This document shows, one piece after another, positions 1-8,375 of a DNA stretch of 64,000 bases. The notes beneath the pieces were generated by a model. The model was not told where the DNA came from, did no database searches, and saw only the letters and a program-made list of their open reading frames with translations. The DNA comes from Marivita lacus. Lineage in GTDB: Bacteria; Pseudomonadota; Alphaproteobacteria; Rhodobacterales; Rhodobacteraceae. A program made the position numbers and the translations under genes. The DNA is taken from NCBI RefSeq assembly GCF_014637725.1, contig NZ_BMFC01000005.1, forward strand, positions 1-64,000. Reading direction: 5' to 3'. The stretch's first letter is position 1; each line of letters starts with the position of its first letter.

Positions 1-330
1 ATCGAGCGCGTTTTCGCGCTGGAACGGGTCGATTCCCTTGAGGCGCAGCAAGTAGACCGCTTCGTAATCGGTGTTCGGATCAAGCCCGTGCTTCTGGGCG
101 ATGCGGCGCGCCATGCGCAGCTGACGAGCGGTCAGCCCTTCTTCGCGGATCGCCATCAGCGCCTGTTCCACACCACCATCAGCCGGGCGTGGAATGCGCG
201 GCTGCGGGGCGGGAGCGGCGGGGGCAGAGGATATGGGCGCAGGATGCCCGGCAGCCGCCATCTGGGCGGTGCCGGGACCCGAATCACTGCGGCGGATGCG
301 AAAGCGCTTAGCTGTGGGTTTCGTAGTCAT
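1..330 (-). CDS. Capsule polysaccharide export inner-membrane protein, KpsE-like (partial, N-terminal 110 aa)
   Basis: Only the first 110 codons are in the window; the gene runs off the left edge. The ATG at 330-328 lies inside the last codons of kpsT (23 bp overlap), the usual tight coupling in capsule-export operons. The visible part is a cytoplasmic-looking leader rich in Pro and Ala (about residues 25-50), then a charged helical stretch with ARQLRMARRIAQKHG and a YEAVYLLRLKGIDPF block. No membrane segment has been reached. Proteins of the KpsE/BexC/CtrB family in Rhodobacteraceae often have this kind of leader and sit beside kpsT. The function is inferred mainly from the neighbour. The reading frame stays open to position 1. 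Confidence 0.62.
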   Translation of the reverse strand, partial: MTTKPTAKRFRIRRSDSGPGTAQMAAAGHPAPISSAPAAPAPQPRIPRPADGGVEQALMAIREEGLTARQLRMARRIAQKHGLDPNTDYEAVYLLRLKGIDPFQRENALD

Positions 331-967
331 AGAGCTGTTTCGCTTCTTCCAGGCTGTCGAACATGTGCAACTGGCCGTCCCGCAGGACGGCGGCCTTGCT
401 GACAAATCGCGCCAGCGTTTCGGGTTGGTGGGACACGATGACCATCGTGGTGGTGCGCAGCCGCTCGGCCAGGATGTCGCCCGCCTTGCGGTTGAACTCG
501 ACATCGGTCGAGGCCGGCATCCCCTCGTCCACGAGATAGATGTCGAAATCCAGCGCCAGCATCAGCGCAAAGGTGAAGCGCGCGCGCATCCCCGAGGAGT
601 AGGTGCCCAGGGGCTGGTCGAAATATTCGCCCAGATCACAAAGCCAGCGGCAATAGGCCTCCACGTAATCGGGGTCGATCCCGTAAAGCCGCGCGATGAA
701 GCGCGAGTTCTCCATCGCGGTGTGGCGGGTGACGACCCCACCCATGAAGCCCAGCGGAAAGGACACCCGGCTGGTCTTGCGGACCTCACCCTCGTCGGGC
801 TTTTCCAGCCCCGCCATCATCTTGACCAGCGTCGTCTTGCCGGTGCCGTTGGGCGCCAGAATCCCCAGCGACTGACCCAGTTCGACACGGAACGACGCCC
901 GGTCCAGGATCACCTTGCGGTGCGATCCCGTCCAGAACGATTTGCTCACGTTGTCGAATTCAAGCAT
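308..967 (-). CDS. kpsT: Capsule polysaccharide ABC transporter ATP-binding protein KpsT
   Basis: This 219-residue ATPase would power export of capsular polysaccharide through the inner membrane with a KpsM permease. Walker A (APNGTGKTT) is at about residues 38-46, the ABC signature appears as YSSGMR at about 123-128, and Walker B (IYLVDEG) is at about 143-149. A serine follows Walker A much as in KpsT/BexA/TagH proteins, and the length matches the short polysaccharide-export ATPases. The downstream KpsE-like gene overlaps it. No kpsM is visible upstream: the 550 bp beyond the start hold no gene, so the permease must lie elsewhere. The start is the ATG at 967, preceded by a G-rich stretch. 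Confidence 0.88.
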   Translation of the reverse strand: MLEFDNVSKSFWTGSHRKVILDRASFRVELGQSLGILAPNGTGKTTLVKMMAGLEKPDEGEVRKTSRVSFPLGFMGGVVTRHTAMENSRFIARLYGIDPDYVEAYCRWLCDLGEYFDQPLGTYSSGMRARFTFALMLALDFDIYLVDEGMPASTDVEFNRKAGDILAERLRTTTMVIVSHQPETLARFVSKAAVLRDGQLHMFDSLEEAKQLYDYETHS

Positions 968-1520
968 CGAAACCCCAAGTCATCTCCGTACAGGCATTGC
1001 ACGGGCTGGTTTCCAAAGGGTGTAGATGCCGAGTTTGACTGGATTGTGGCCAATCCACAGCAAAAACCGGGTATTGTTCTCGGAAGCAGGTCTGTCATTC
1101 GACACCGGATCCCCACGCGGGTGGGCGAGGCTGATCGTCGACCCACGCATACCGGACCGCAGCCGCAGGTTGTTCAGCGGATCGCCGCCGCCTGCAATTC
1201 AATCCGGGAGATACAATCGATGCATAAAGCGTCGCGAATCGCCATCCGCAGATCAAAAGACTCTGGCTTGGTTGAAGTCTCGAATGTGTGTTTCGCATGG
1301 AATGGAGCAGACTTGATCAAAACAGTCATAGGCAATCTGCCTGAGTTTCTTTGTTGCGCAGGCGTTTTTCCCGGCTACGCTCTAGTAAACTGCTCAAATG
1401 TCCCGCAAACGTCGATACGGGCGCGAAACTTGGGTGACGATGTTGCAATGCGGCACGCAACGCGATTTATTTGATGCAGACAAGCGGAAGAAATCCGCGG
1501 AAATAACAGGGAGTTCGTTT
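968..1520. other. Non-coding region between kpsT and the polyamine ABC operon
   Basis: About 550 bp separate the divergent kpsT and potA-like genes, long for this compact window. The open frames crossing it on both strands have codon use unlike the neighbours and no ribosome-binding site. It should hold two divergent promoters; I cannot assign -35/-10 elements with confidence. A TTGATCAAAA stretch near 1314 resembles only half of an FNR box. I see no tRNA, riboswitch or long inverted repeat. Confidence 0.5.
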
Positions 1521-2630
1521 TTGCCCGACTCGTCGCATACGGACGCGTTCGTCGAATTTGAGCGAGTGCAAAAGAGCTACGACGGCGTACAGCTTGTCGT
1601 GAAAGACCTTAACCTGAGCATGCCGAAGGGCGAGTTTCTCACGATGCTCGGCCCGTCGGGTTCAGGTAAGACCACATGCCTGATGATGCTGGCCGGTTTC
1701 GAAACCGCGACCCATGGCGACATCAGGCTTGATGGCAAGCCGATCAACAACATCCCGCCGCACAAGCGCGGGATCGGCATGGTGTTCCAGAACTATGCGT
1801 TGTTTCCCCATATGACCGTGGCCGAAAATCTGAGCTTTCCGCTCGAGGTGCGCAAGATCGGCAAGTCCGATCGCGAGGCCAAGGTCAAGCGCGCCCTCGA
1901 CATGGTGCAGATGGGCAATTTCGGGGGCCGCCGCCCGGCTCAGCTTTCAGGTGGGCAGCAGCAGCGGATCGCACTGGCGCGGGCGCTTGTGTTCGAACCG
2001 GAGCTGGTCCTCATGGACGAACCGCTGGGCGCGCTGGACAAACAGCTGCGCGAAACGCTGCAGTTCGAGATCACCAAGCTGGCGCACCGCCTTGGCATCA
2101 CCGTGGTCTACGTGACCCATGACCAGACCGAGGCGTTGACGATGTCTGACCGGGTTGCGGTGTTCGACAATGGCAAGATCCAGCAGTTGGCCAAGCCGGA
2201 TGAGCTTTATGAAAAGCCGCAAAACAGCTTCGTGGCGCAGTTCATCGGCGAGAACAACACGCTGGAAGGCACGGTCCGGGAGATCAAGGGTGACACGTGT
2301 GTTGTCCAGCTCGATGATGGCGGGCTGATCGACGCGGTCCCTGTGAACGTCACAAAGGTCGGCGAACGCACACGCGTGTCGATCCGGCCGGAACGGGTCG
2401 AGATCAACAAGGACCGTTTGCAGGAAGGCGCACATATGCTCAAGGCGGAAGTGCTCGAGTTCGTCTACATGGGCGACATCTTCCGCACGCGGCTCAAGGT
2501 TGCGGGCAATGACGAGTTCGTCATCAAGACACGGAACGCACCCGACCAGGTGCGGCTCGAGCCGGGCACGCAGATCGATATCGGGTGGTTGCCCGATGAC
2601 TGCCGCGCCCTGGATGCGCCCAGCAAGTAA
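1521..2630 (+). CDS. potA: Spermidine/putrescine-type ABC transporter ATP-binding protein (PotA-like)
   Basis: This is the ATPase of a polyamine-type importer. Walker A (GPSGSGKTT) is at about residues 44-52. It is followed by a canonical signature (LSGGQQQRIALARAL), Walker B (LVLMDEP) and the switch histidine (VTHDQTEAL). A C-terminal domain of roughly 130 residues looks like a TOBE domain, as in PotA/FbpC. I chose the TTG at 1521 because GGGAG lies 7 bases upstream and the resulting 369-residue length fits the family. The frame is open back to an ATG at 1398, but those extra 41 residues have no family-like content. The gene heads a plus-strand operon with the binding protein and two permeases. 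The exact substrate cannot be read from the sequence. Confidence 0.85.
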   Translation: MPDSSHTDAFVEFERVQKSYDGVQLVVKDLNLSMPKGEFLTMLGPSGSGKTTCLMMLAGFETATHGDIRLDGKPINNIPPHKRGIGMVFQNYALFPHMTVAENLSFPLEVRKIGKSDREAKVKRALDMVQMGNFGGRRPAQLSGGQQQRIALARALVFEPELVLMDEPLGALDKQLRETLQFEITKLAHRLGITVVYVTHDQTEALTMSDRVAVFDNGKIQQLAKPDELYEKPQNSFVAQFIGENNTLEGTVREIKGDTCVVQLDDGGLIDAVPVNVTKVGERTRVSIRPERVEINKDRLQEGAHMLKAEVLEFVYMGDIFRTRLKVAGNDEFVIKTRNAPDQVRLEPGTQIDIGWLPDDCRALDAPSK

Positions 2631-2639
2631 GAATTGCCG

Positions 2640-2661
2640 CGGGAACGGAAGCACGTTCCCG
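2640..2661 (+). promoter_or_regulatory. Intercistronic hairpin between potA and potD
   Basis: A perfect 8-bp stem (2640-2647 with 2654-2661) encloses a 6-base loop ten bases after the potA stop. No T-run follows, so it does not look like a full intrinsic terminator. Such hairpins often stabilise or separate mRNA segments, which would suit higher expression of the binding protein; that role is inference. Confidence 0.5.
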
Positions 2662-2738
2662 TGTCACCACAGGCATTGGTTGGTCGGTCCGACAACCATT
2701 GCCATATGTCATAACCGGGCCGAAACGGGAGAATATGA

Positions 2739-3863
2739 ATGAAACTGTCTAAAACACTTCTGGCGACCAGCGCATTGACCGTTGCTGCTGCTGCAGGTGC
2801 TTATGCGGCCGGTCACGGCATGGCGGACAGCATGACACTTGTCAGCTGGGGCGGTGCCTACCAAGACAGCCAGCACAAGGCTTATGTTGAACCCTATCTC
2901 GCCATGAACGAAGGCCTGACCGCGTCTTGGGACGAAAGCTCGAACGAAGCGGTGGCAAAGCTGCGCGCGATGAACGAAGCGGGCAACATCACCTGGGACC
3001 TTGTCGACGTGGTTGCCGCTGACGCGATCCGCCTGTGCGATGAAGGTCTGGCGATGGAAATCGACCATGACGAACTGCTTGCTCCGGCACCCGATGGAAC
3101 TCCGGCCTCCGAGGATTTCGGCGACCTGATCGTGTCCGATTGCTACATCCCGCAGATCGTTTACTCGACGACATTCGGCTATCGCACGGACATGGTGCCG
3201 GAAGGCGTGGAAGCGCCGAACGACATCTGCGACGTGTTCGACTTGGAAACCTATCCGGGCAAGCGGTCGCTCGAGCAGCGTCCGATCAACAACATGGAAT
3301 GGGCCCTGCTGTGTGACGGCGTGGCGAAAGACGAAGTCTACGACGTTCTGGAAACACCCGAAGGTCAGGACCAGGCGCTTGCAAAGCTCGACACGATCAA
3401 GGACGAGGTGATCTGGTGGTCTGCCGGTGCTGACACGCCGCAGCTTCTGGCGGATGGCGAGATCTTCATGGGCTCGACCTATAACGGCCGTCTGTTCAGC
3501 GTGATCGAAGAGCAGGATCAACCGGTTGCCATGATGTGGGACGCTCAGGTGTTCGACCTTGACGGTTGGATCATTCCGACCGGTCTGCCCGAGGACCGTC
3601 TGGCCCGCGTGAAGGACTTTGTCCGTTTCGCGACAGACACGCAGCGTCTTGCGGATCAGGCCGCCTACATCTCGTACGGCCCGGCACGTGAATCGTCTGC
3701 CCCGCTGGTATCGACACATGCGGAGCTTGGCATCGAGATGGCACCGCACATGCCGACCGATCCGAACAATGCGGCGAACACTTTCCTCTACAACTACGAG
3801 TTCTGGGCTGACTATCGCGACGATATCGACGCGAAGTTCCAGGCGTGGCTGGCGCGCAACTGA
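2739..3863 (+). CDS. potD: Periplasmic polyamine-type substrate-binding protein (PotD-like)
   Basis: The protein delivers substrate to the ABC permeases in the periplasm. A clear Sec signal peptide (Lys near the N-terminus, Ala-rich core, cleavage near AYA-AG at about residue 23) precedes a 350-residue mature protein. It opens with the MTLVSWGGAYQDS motif typical of extracellular solute-binding proteins of the spermidine/putrescine group. GGGAG lies upstream of the ATG. It follows potA by 108 bp, a gap containing a hairpin, and precedes the DUF1330 and permease genes. Related proteins bind putrescine, spermidine or other small cations. I cannot identify the ligand residues, so the substrate is open. 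Confidence 0.85.
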   Translation: MKLSKTLLATSALTVAAAAGAYAAGHGMADSMTLVSWGGAYQDSQHKAYVEPYLAMNEGLTASWDESSNEAVAKLRAMNEAGNITWDLVDVVAADAIRLCDEGLAMEIDHDELLAPAPDGTPASEDFGDLIVSDCYIPQIVYSTTFGYRTDMVPEGVEAPNDICDVFDLETYPGKRSLEQRPINNMEWALLCDGVAKDEVYDVLETPEGQDQALAKLDTIKDEVIWWSAGADTPQLLADGEIFMGSTYNGRLFSVIEEQDQPVAMMWDAQVFDLDGWIIPTGLPEDRLARVKDFVRFATDTQRLADQAAYISYGPARESSAPLVSTHAELGIEMAPHMPTDPNNAANTFLYNYEFWADYRDDIDAKFQAWLARN

Positions 3864-3969
3864 TACGCCGCTTGTTGTAGGCGTATGAGATTTGCGATGG
3901 GCGGATCCCGCCCGTCGCACAGGGATCGAGGTGGGCATGCGTGCCCACCTCAGCAGGAAGGACTGGACC

Positions 3970-4257
3970 ATGCTCAAAGGCTACATCATCGGCCATATCA
4001 CGGTGAATGACCCCGAAGCCTACAAGGAATACATCGAGCGCGACACGCCGATCCTCGAAAGCTTTGGCGCCAAGTTCATTGTCCGCGGCGGACAGTCCGA
4101 AACGATGGAAGGCGCAACCCAGAACCGCCATGTCGTCATCGAATGCGAAGATAACGAAACCGCGAAGCGCGCGTATCACGACCCCGCCTATCAGGAGGTC
4201 GCTGAAATCCGTCGCCGCACCGCGACAAGCACAATCATTTTGGTCGAGGGCACCTGA
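3970..4257 (+). CDS. DUF1330 domain protein in the polyamine transporter operon
   Basis: This small soluble protein (95 aa) has the hallmarks of DUF1330, a dimeric alpha/beta-barrel fold: an opening KGYIIGHITVNDPEAYKEY strand-helix, a central GGQSETMEG turn and a closing TSTIILVEG strand. The ATG at 3970 has AGGAAGGA just upstream; the frame is open to 3892 but the extra residues are not family-like. It ends 3 bp before the first permease gene and follows potD by 106 bp, so it is probably cotranscribed with the transporter. DUF1330 proteins have no settled function. Placement inside the operon hints at a role in metabolism of the imported substrate, which is inference. Confidence 0.85.
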   Translation: MLKGYIIGHITVNDPEAYKEYIERDTPILESFGAKFIVRGGQSETMEGATQNRHVVIECEDNETAKRAYHDPAYQEVAEIRRRTATSTIILVEGT

Positions 4258-4260
4258 GCC

Positions 4261-6060
4261 ATGACGGACGCAGCTACCGAACCCGACAAGATCACAGGTC
4301 CGACACCGGACAACGCGCTGCGCGCTGCCGACAAGGCGGATTCGGGGCCTGTCCTGGCGGCGGATGGTCGACCGCTCAAACAATCGTTGAACCGGGCGCT
4401 GCGGGCACAGAAGATCCGGGCGCTGGCGCTGATCGCGCCGCTTCTGCTGTTCGTGCTGGTCAGCTTCATCGCGCCGATCGGGGACATGCTGTTCCGCTCG
4501 GTTGAAAACCAGATCGTCGAAGACACGATGCCGCGTACCGTTCAGGTCATCTCGCGCTGGGATCCCGCCACGGACGAAACGCCGGACGAGATGGTCTACC
4601 AAGCTGCCTATTTCGACCTGTTCTTTTCCGCCGAGGCCCGTCGCCACACGCGGCTTGGTCAGCGGCTGAACTACGAATCCACCGGCATGTCGTCGATGTT
4701 CCGCAGCATTGGCCGTGACCTCGACGAGTTCGGCGAACCCTACCAGGATGCAATCGAGGCTTCCGATCCGCGCTGGGAAGAGGCGGGCTTCTGGTACGAC
4801 CTGATGTCGGGCGAAGGGGCGAACGACCTGCTCGAAAGTCGCCGCGACTCTTATATGCGCCTCATGGGGCAGAGCCAACGGACGGTATTCGGCGATGTCA
4901 CGTGCGGCATCGGGAGCGTGTTCGGCAATCCATGTGACATCGCGCTAGAAGACGTGCCGCTTGAATTCTCGCTGTCCAATGACATCACCGAGTTCCTGCC
5001 GCTGACCGCCGAAGCGTATTCCGATTTCACCGTGTTCACGGTTCTGGACGAGGGCGATGTCGTTGCCGAGGAAGAGCCGTGGGAAGCGGTCTATACTGCT
5101 CTGGGCATCGACCTGAAGGCCAAGTCGCAAGCCGAGATCCAAGCCTACAACGGCACGGGCGCGGATGCCTTGCAGGCCGCATATACCGCCTTGGCCGAGG
5201 TCGAGGACATCTCGTTCCGCGACCAGTTCATCGATGCGGATCCGGATTGGGGAATCCAACAACCCTGGCAGGTTCTCCAGACCTATTCGGCTGCCTACAC
5301 ACCGGGATATTTCCTGAACGCCGTGGATATGCAGAAATCACCCCAAGGCTGGGAATTGCGCCCGGAAAACCAGCGCATCTACGGGTTGCTGTTCCAGCGG
5401 ACGCTGTTCATGAGCCTTGTCATCACGTTCAGCTGCATCCTGCTGGGCTATCCGATTGCCTACCTGCTGTCGAACCTGCCGGCGCGCAAGGCGAACCTGC
5501 TGATGATCCTCGTGCTCTTGCCGTTCTGGACATCGCTGCTGGTGCGCACCTCGGCGTGGAAGGTGATGCTGCAGCAACAGGGCGTGATCAACGACGTGCT
5601 TGTCTGGCTGGGCTTGGTGGTTGATGACGGGCGGTTGGTGATGATCAACAACCAGTTCGGCACGATCGTCGCCATGACGCATATCCTGCTGCCCTTCATG
5701 ATCCTGCCCATGTATTCGGTGATGTCGACGATCCCGCAATCCTATGTGCGCGCGGCGAAATCGCTGGGGGCGACCAACTGGACGACCTTCTGGCGGGTCT
5801 ATTTCCCGCAATCGGTGCCGGGCATCGGTGCGGGTTCGATCCTCGTGTTCATCCTGTCGATCGGCTATTATATCACGCCGGAAATCGTGGGCGGCACATC
5901 GGGTATCTTTATCTCGAACCGGATCGCCTATCACATTTCCAGCTCGCTCAACTGGGGCCTTGCCGCCGCATTGGGGACAATCCTGCTGATCGTGGTCCTG
6001 GCGCTTTACTGGGCCTACGACCGGATCGTCGGCATCGACAACGTGAAACTGGGGGGCTGA
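4261..6060 (+). CDS. potB: Polyamine-type ABC transporter permease with large extracytoplasmic insert (PotB-like)
   Basis: The C-terminal 230 residues are an ordinary PotB/CysTW-type permease: five or so membrane segments from about residue 375 and the cytoplasmic coupling loop RAAKSLGATNWTTFWRVYFP. The first membrane helix is at about residues 54-76. Between it and the second lie about 290 mostly polar, acidic residues predicted to be outside the membrane. At 599 residues the protein is about twice the usual PotB length. It starts 3 bp after the DUF1330 gene and its stop is followed 3 bp later by the next permease. The insert is in frame with no break, so I read it as a real domain, not a sequencing error. 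Confidence 0.85.
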   Translation: MTDAATEPDKITGPTPDNALRAADKADSGPVLAADGRPLKQSLNRALRAQKIRALALIAPLLLFVLVSFIAPIGDMLFRSVENQIVEDTMPRTVQVISRWDPATDETPDEMVYQAAYFDLFFSAEARRHTRLGQRLNYESTGMSSMFRSIGRDLDEFGEPYQDAIEASDPRWEEAGFWYDLMSGEGANDLLESRRDSYMRLMGQSQRTVFGDVTCGIGSVFGNPCDIALEDVPLEFSLSNDITEFLPLTAEAYSDFTVFTVLDEGDVVAEEEPWEAVYTALGIDLKAKSQAEIQAYNGTGADALQAAYTALAEVEDISFRDQFIDADPDWGIQQPWQVLQTYSAAYTPGYFLNAVDMQKSPQGWELRPENQRIYGLLFQRTLFMSLVITFSCILLGYPIAYLLSNLPARKANLLMILVLLPFWTSLLVRTSAWKVMLQQQGVINDVLVWLGLVVDDGRLVMINNQFGTIVAMTHILLPFMILPMYSVMSTIPQSYVRAAKSLGATNWTTFWRVYFPQSVPGIGAGSILVFILSIGYYITPEIVGGTSGIFISNRIAYHISSSLNWGLAAALGTILLIVVLALYWAYDRIVGIDNVKLGG

Positions 6061-6063
6061 GAA

Positions 6064-7254
6064 ATGTCGGAAGCCATTCTCACACCGATTGAAAAAAAGC
6101 CCATCGGGTTCACCATGGGTGTTCTGGCCGCGGCTGGAGCCGTGGTCGGGCTGTTCCTCGGCACTTCGCAAGGCTCGGTGTTGATGGGCATCGTCATTGC
6201 AGCCGCGCTGATGGCGGGACTCGCGTTCGTCGCCATGCAGGTGCTCGACGAGCCGATGGAGAAACCGGTGCGCTGGGGACTGATCGGCGTCGGCCTTGTC
6301 GCCGGCTTCCTGTTCAATGACGTGCCCGGGCTGGTCATGGGTGGATTGTTCGGCTGGTTCTTCGGCTGGTTCATCTACTGGGTCGGAATGGGCCGCTACA
6401 GGGCACATCTGGTGCCGTACCTGACAGGCGGTCAGGTGCTGTGGCACTATTCATTCCGCGTGATCTGCGGGGCAATCTTCATCTTCCTGATCACGCCGAT
6501 CATCGTGGTGATGCCGCTGTCGTTCAACGCCGAGAACTTCTTTACCTTCACGCCGGGTATGTTGCGATTTGATCCCGAGGCGTATTCGCTGAAGCACTAC
6601 CGTGACTTCCTGACCAACCCGGAATGGACCAGCGCGGTGAAGAATTCGCTGATGATCGCGCCCGTTGCGACCTTCATCTCGGTTTCCCTTGGCACATTGG
6701 CCGCCATCGGCCTGAGCCAGAGCCACGTGCCCGGCAAACGCGCGATCATGGCAATCCTGATTTCGCCGATGATCGTGCCGCTCATCATCTCGGCCACGGG
6801 GATGTATTTCTTCTACTCCAAGATTGGCCTGGTCGGCACCTATTGGGGCATCGTTCTGGCGCACGCGGTTCTGGGCATTCCCTTTGTCATCATCACCGTC
6901 ACGGCGACGCTTGTGGGCTTTGACCGGTCCCTGACGCGGGCGGCGGCGAACATGGGTGCCAACCCGGTGACCACCTTCTTCAAGGTGCAGATGCCGCTGA
7001 TCCTGCCGGGGGTGATCTCGGGTGGTCTTTTCGCCTTCATCACGTCGTTTGACGAAGTGGTTGTGGTTCTTTTCATCGGTTCAGCCGAATTGCAGACCCT
7101 CCCGTGGCAGATGTTCACCGGTCTGCGCGAGCAGATTTCGCCGACGATCCTTGCCGCGGCGACGATCCTTGTGGCGATCTCGATCTGCCTGTTGACGGCG
7201 GTGGAAATCCTGCGCCGCCGGTCCGAAAAGCTCCGCGGCATGTCACCGGGATAA
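6064..7254 (+). CDS. potC: Polyamine-type ABC transporter permease with N-terminal membrane extension (PotC-like)
   Basis: This is the second permease of the importer. The C-terminal 270 residues contain the six-helix core and the ATPase-coupling loop (RAAANMGANPVTTFFKVQMP), as in PotC. The first 120 residues are extra: about four short hydrophobic helices rich in Gly and Val that PotC lacks. At 396 residues it is about 130 longer than typical PotC. It lies 3 bp after potB and is the last gene of the operon, followed by an intrinsic terminator. Both permeases of this operon therefore carry N-terminal additions. Confidence 0.86.
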   Translation: MSEAILTPIEKKPIGFTMGVLAAAGAVVGLFLGTSQGSVLMGIVIAAALMAGLAFVAMQVLDEPMEKPVRWGLIGVGLVAGFLFNDVPGLVMGGLFGWFFGWFIYWVGMGRYRAHLVPYLTGGQVLWHYSFRVICGAIFIFLITPIIVVMPLSFNAENFFTFTPGMLRFDPEAYSLKHYRDFLTNPEWTSAVKNSLMIAPVATFISVSLGTLAAIGLSQSHVPGKRAIMAILISPMIVPLIISATGMYFFYSKIGLVGTYWGIVLAHAVLGIPFVIITVTATLVGFDRSLTRAAANMGANPVTTFFKVQMPLILPGVISGGLFAFITSFDEVVVVLFIGSAELQTLPWQMFTGLREQISPTILAAATILVAISICLLTAVEILRRRSEKLRGMSPG

Positions 7255-7295
7255 GGGTACAAAGCCGCGGCGACGCGGCTTGGGTCCCAACAAAA

Positions 7296-7323
7296 AAGGC
7301 CCTGCACAATGGTGCAGGGCCTT
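7296..7323. terminator. Bidirectional intrinsic terminator between potC and ilvE
   Basis: A perfect 12-bp stem (7296-7307 with 7312-7323) has a 4-base AATG loop. An A-run precedes it on the plus strand and a T-containing tail follows, so it can end both the potC transcript and the convergent ilvE transcript. Confidence 0.9.
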
Positions 7324-7344
7324 CTCATTTAAAATGGGGCTGGA

Positions 7345-8214
7345 TCAGCTGCGCACGAGTGTTTCGTAGCTTTGCGCGATATCGCGGGTCAGCGCGCCGA
7401 CTTCGAAATTGTAGTCACCGATCTGGCCAACAGGCGTCACTTCGGCTGCCGTGCCGGTCAGCCAGCACTGCTCGAAGCCTTCAAGCTCTTCCGGCATGAT
7501 GTGCCGCTCGTGCACCGTGACCCCACGATCCCTGAGCATCCCGATCACGGTCTGACGGGTGAGACCGTTGAGGAAGCAGTCGGGTGTCGGCGTGTGCACT
7601 TCGCCGTCCTTGACGAAGAAGATGTTGGCCCCGGTCGCTTCGGCCACGTAGCCGCGATAGTCGAACATCATCGCATCCGAACAGCCCTTGGCCTCGGCCG
7701 CGTGTTTGGACATTGTGCAGATCATGTAGAGACCGGCCGCCTTGGCGTGGCACGGGATGGTTTCGGGCGACGGGCGCTTCCACTTGGAGATGTCGAGCTT
7801 GGCGCCTTTCATCTTGGCGTCACCGTAATAGGCGCCCCATTCCCAGCTTGCGATCGCCATGCGGACCGGGTTGCGGGCGGATGCGACACCCATATCCTCA
7901 CCCACGCCGCGCCATGCGATCGCGCGCACATAGGCGTCGGACTTGCCGTTTGCTTCAAGCACGGCTTTCTTGGCCGCTTCAATCTCGTCAACCGTGTAGG
8001 GAATTTCGAAGTCGATCATTTCGGCAGACCGCTTGAGCCGTTCCGAATGCTCGCGCGATTTGAAGATCTTGCCATTATACGCGCGCTCGCCTTCGAAGAC
8101 CGAGCTTGCATAATGCATCGCATGGGTCAGAATGTGGACATTCGCATCGCGCCAGTCGATGAGCTGGCCATCCATCCAGATCTTTCCGTCGCGGTCATCA
8201 TAACTTCCGGCCAT
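7345..8214 (-). CDS. ilvE: Branched-chain amino acid aminotransferase
   Basis: The enzyme makes or degrades leucine, isoleucine and valine by exchanging the amino group with 2-oxoglutarate, using pyridoxal phosphate. This 289-residue protein has the class IV aminotransferase layout: HAMHYASSVFEGERAY near residues 31-46, the presumed PLP lysine at about 158 (PCHAKAAG), and a C-terminal GYVAEATGANIFFV motif that contacts the cofactor phosphate. I chose the ATG at 8214, which has GGAGA seven bases upstream; the frame extends nine codons further without a site. It diverges from petP, an arrangement common in Rhodobacteraceae. Confidence 0.93.
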   Translation of the reverse strand: MAGSYDDRDGKIWMDGQLIDWRDANVHILTHAMHYASSVFEGERAYNGKIFKSREHSERLKRSAEMIDFEIPYTVDEIEAAKKAVLEANGKSDAYVRAIAWRGVGEDMGVASARNPVRMAIASWEWGAYYGDAKMKGAKLDISKWKRPSPETIPCHAKAAGLYMICTMSKHAAEAKGCSDAMMFDYRGYVAEATGANIFFVKDGEVHTPTPDCFLNGLTRQTVIGMLRDRGVTVHERHIMPEELEGFEQCWLTGTAAEVTPVGQIGDYNFEVGALTRDIAQSYETLVRS

Positions 8215-8375
8215 GTCAATTCTCCTCGCCCGGCTTTTCATTAATTGCGCAAATTAGGTCCGATCCGGACATGATATTGCGTCGAAACTGAGATTCGCTA
8301 CCATTTGAGCCTTGGAATGTCAACAAGACTGACGTATTTTCAAATGCAACAAAAAGACGGATTGGACGGCAGATC

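Noticed and set aside
1313-1323. TTGATCAAAA near 1314 as an FNR box
   Set aside because: Only one half-site matches TTGAT-N4-ATCAA; the second half is absent at the right spacing.
194-1474. 426-codon plus-strand frame across the kpsE-kpsT region
   Set aside because: It is antisense to kpsT, which has clear ABC motifs; the composition is that of a shadow frame.
1398-1520. Extended N-terminus of the PotA-like protein
   Set aside because: The extra 41 residues lack family-like content, while the TTG at 1521 has a good ribosome site and gives the normal length.
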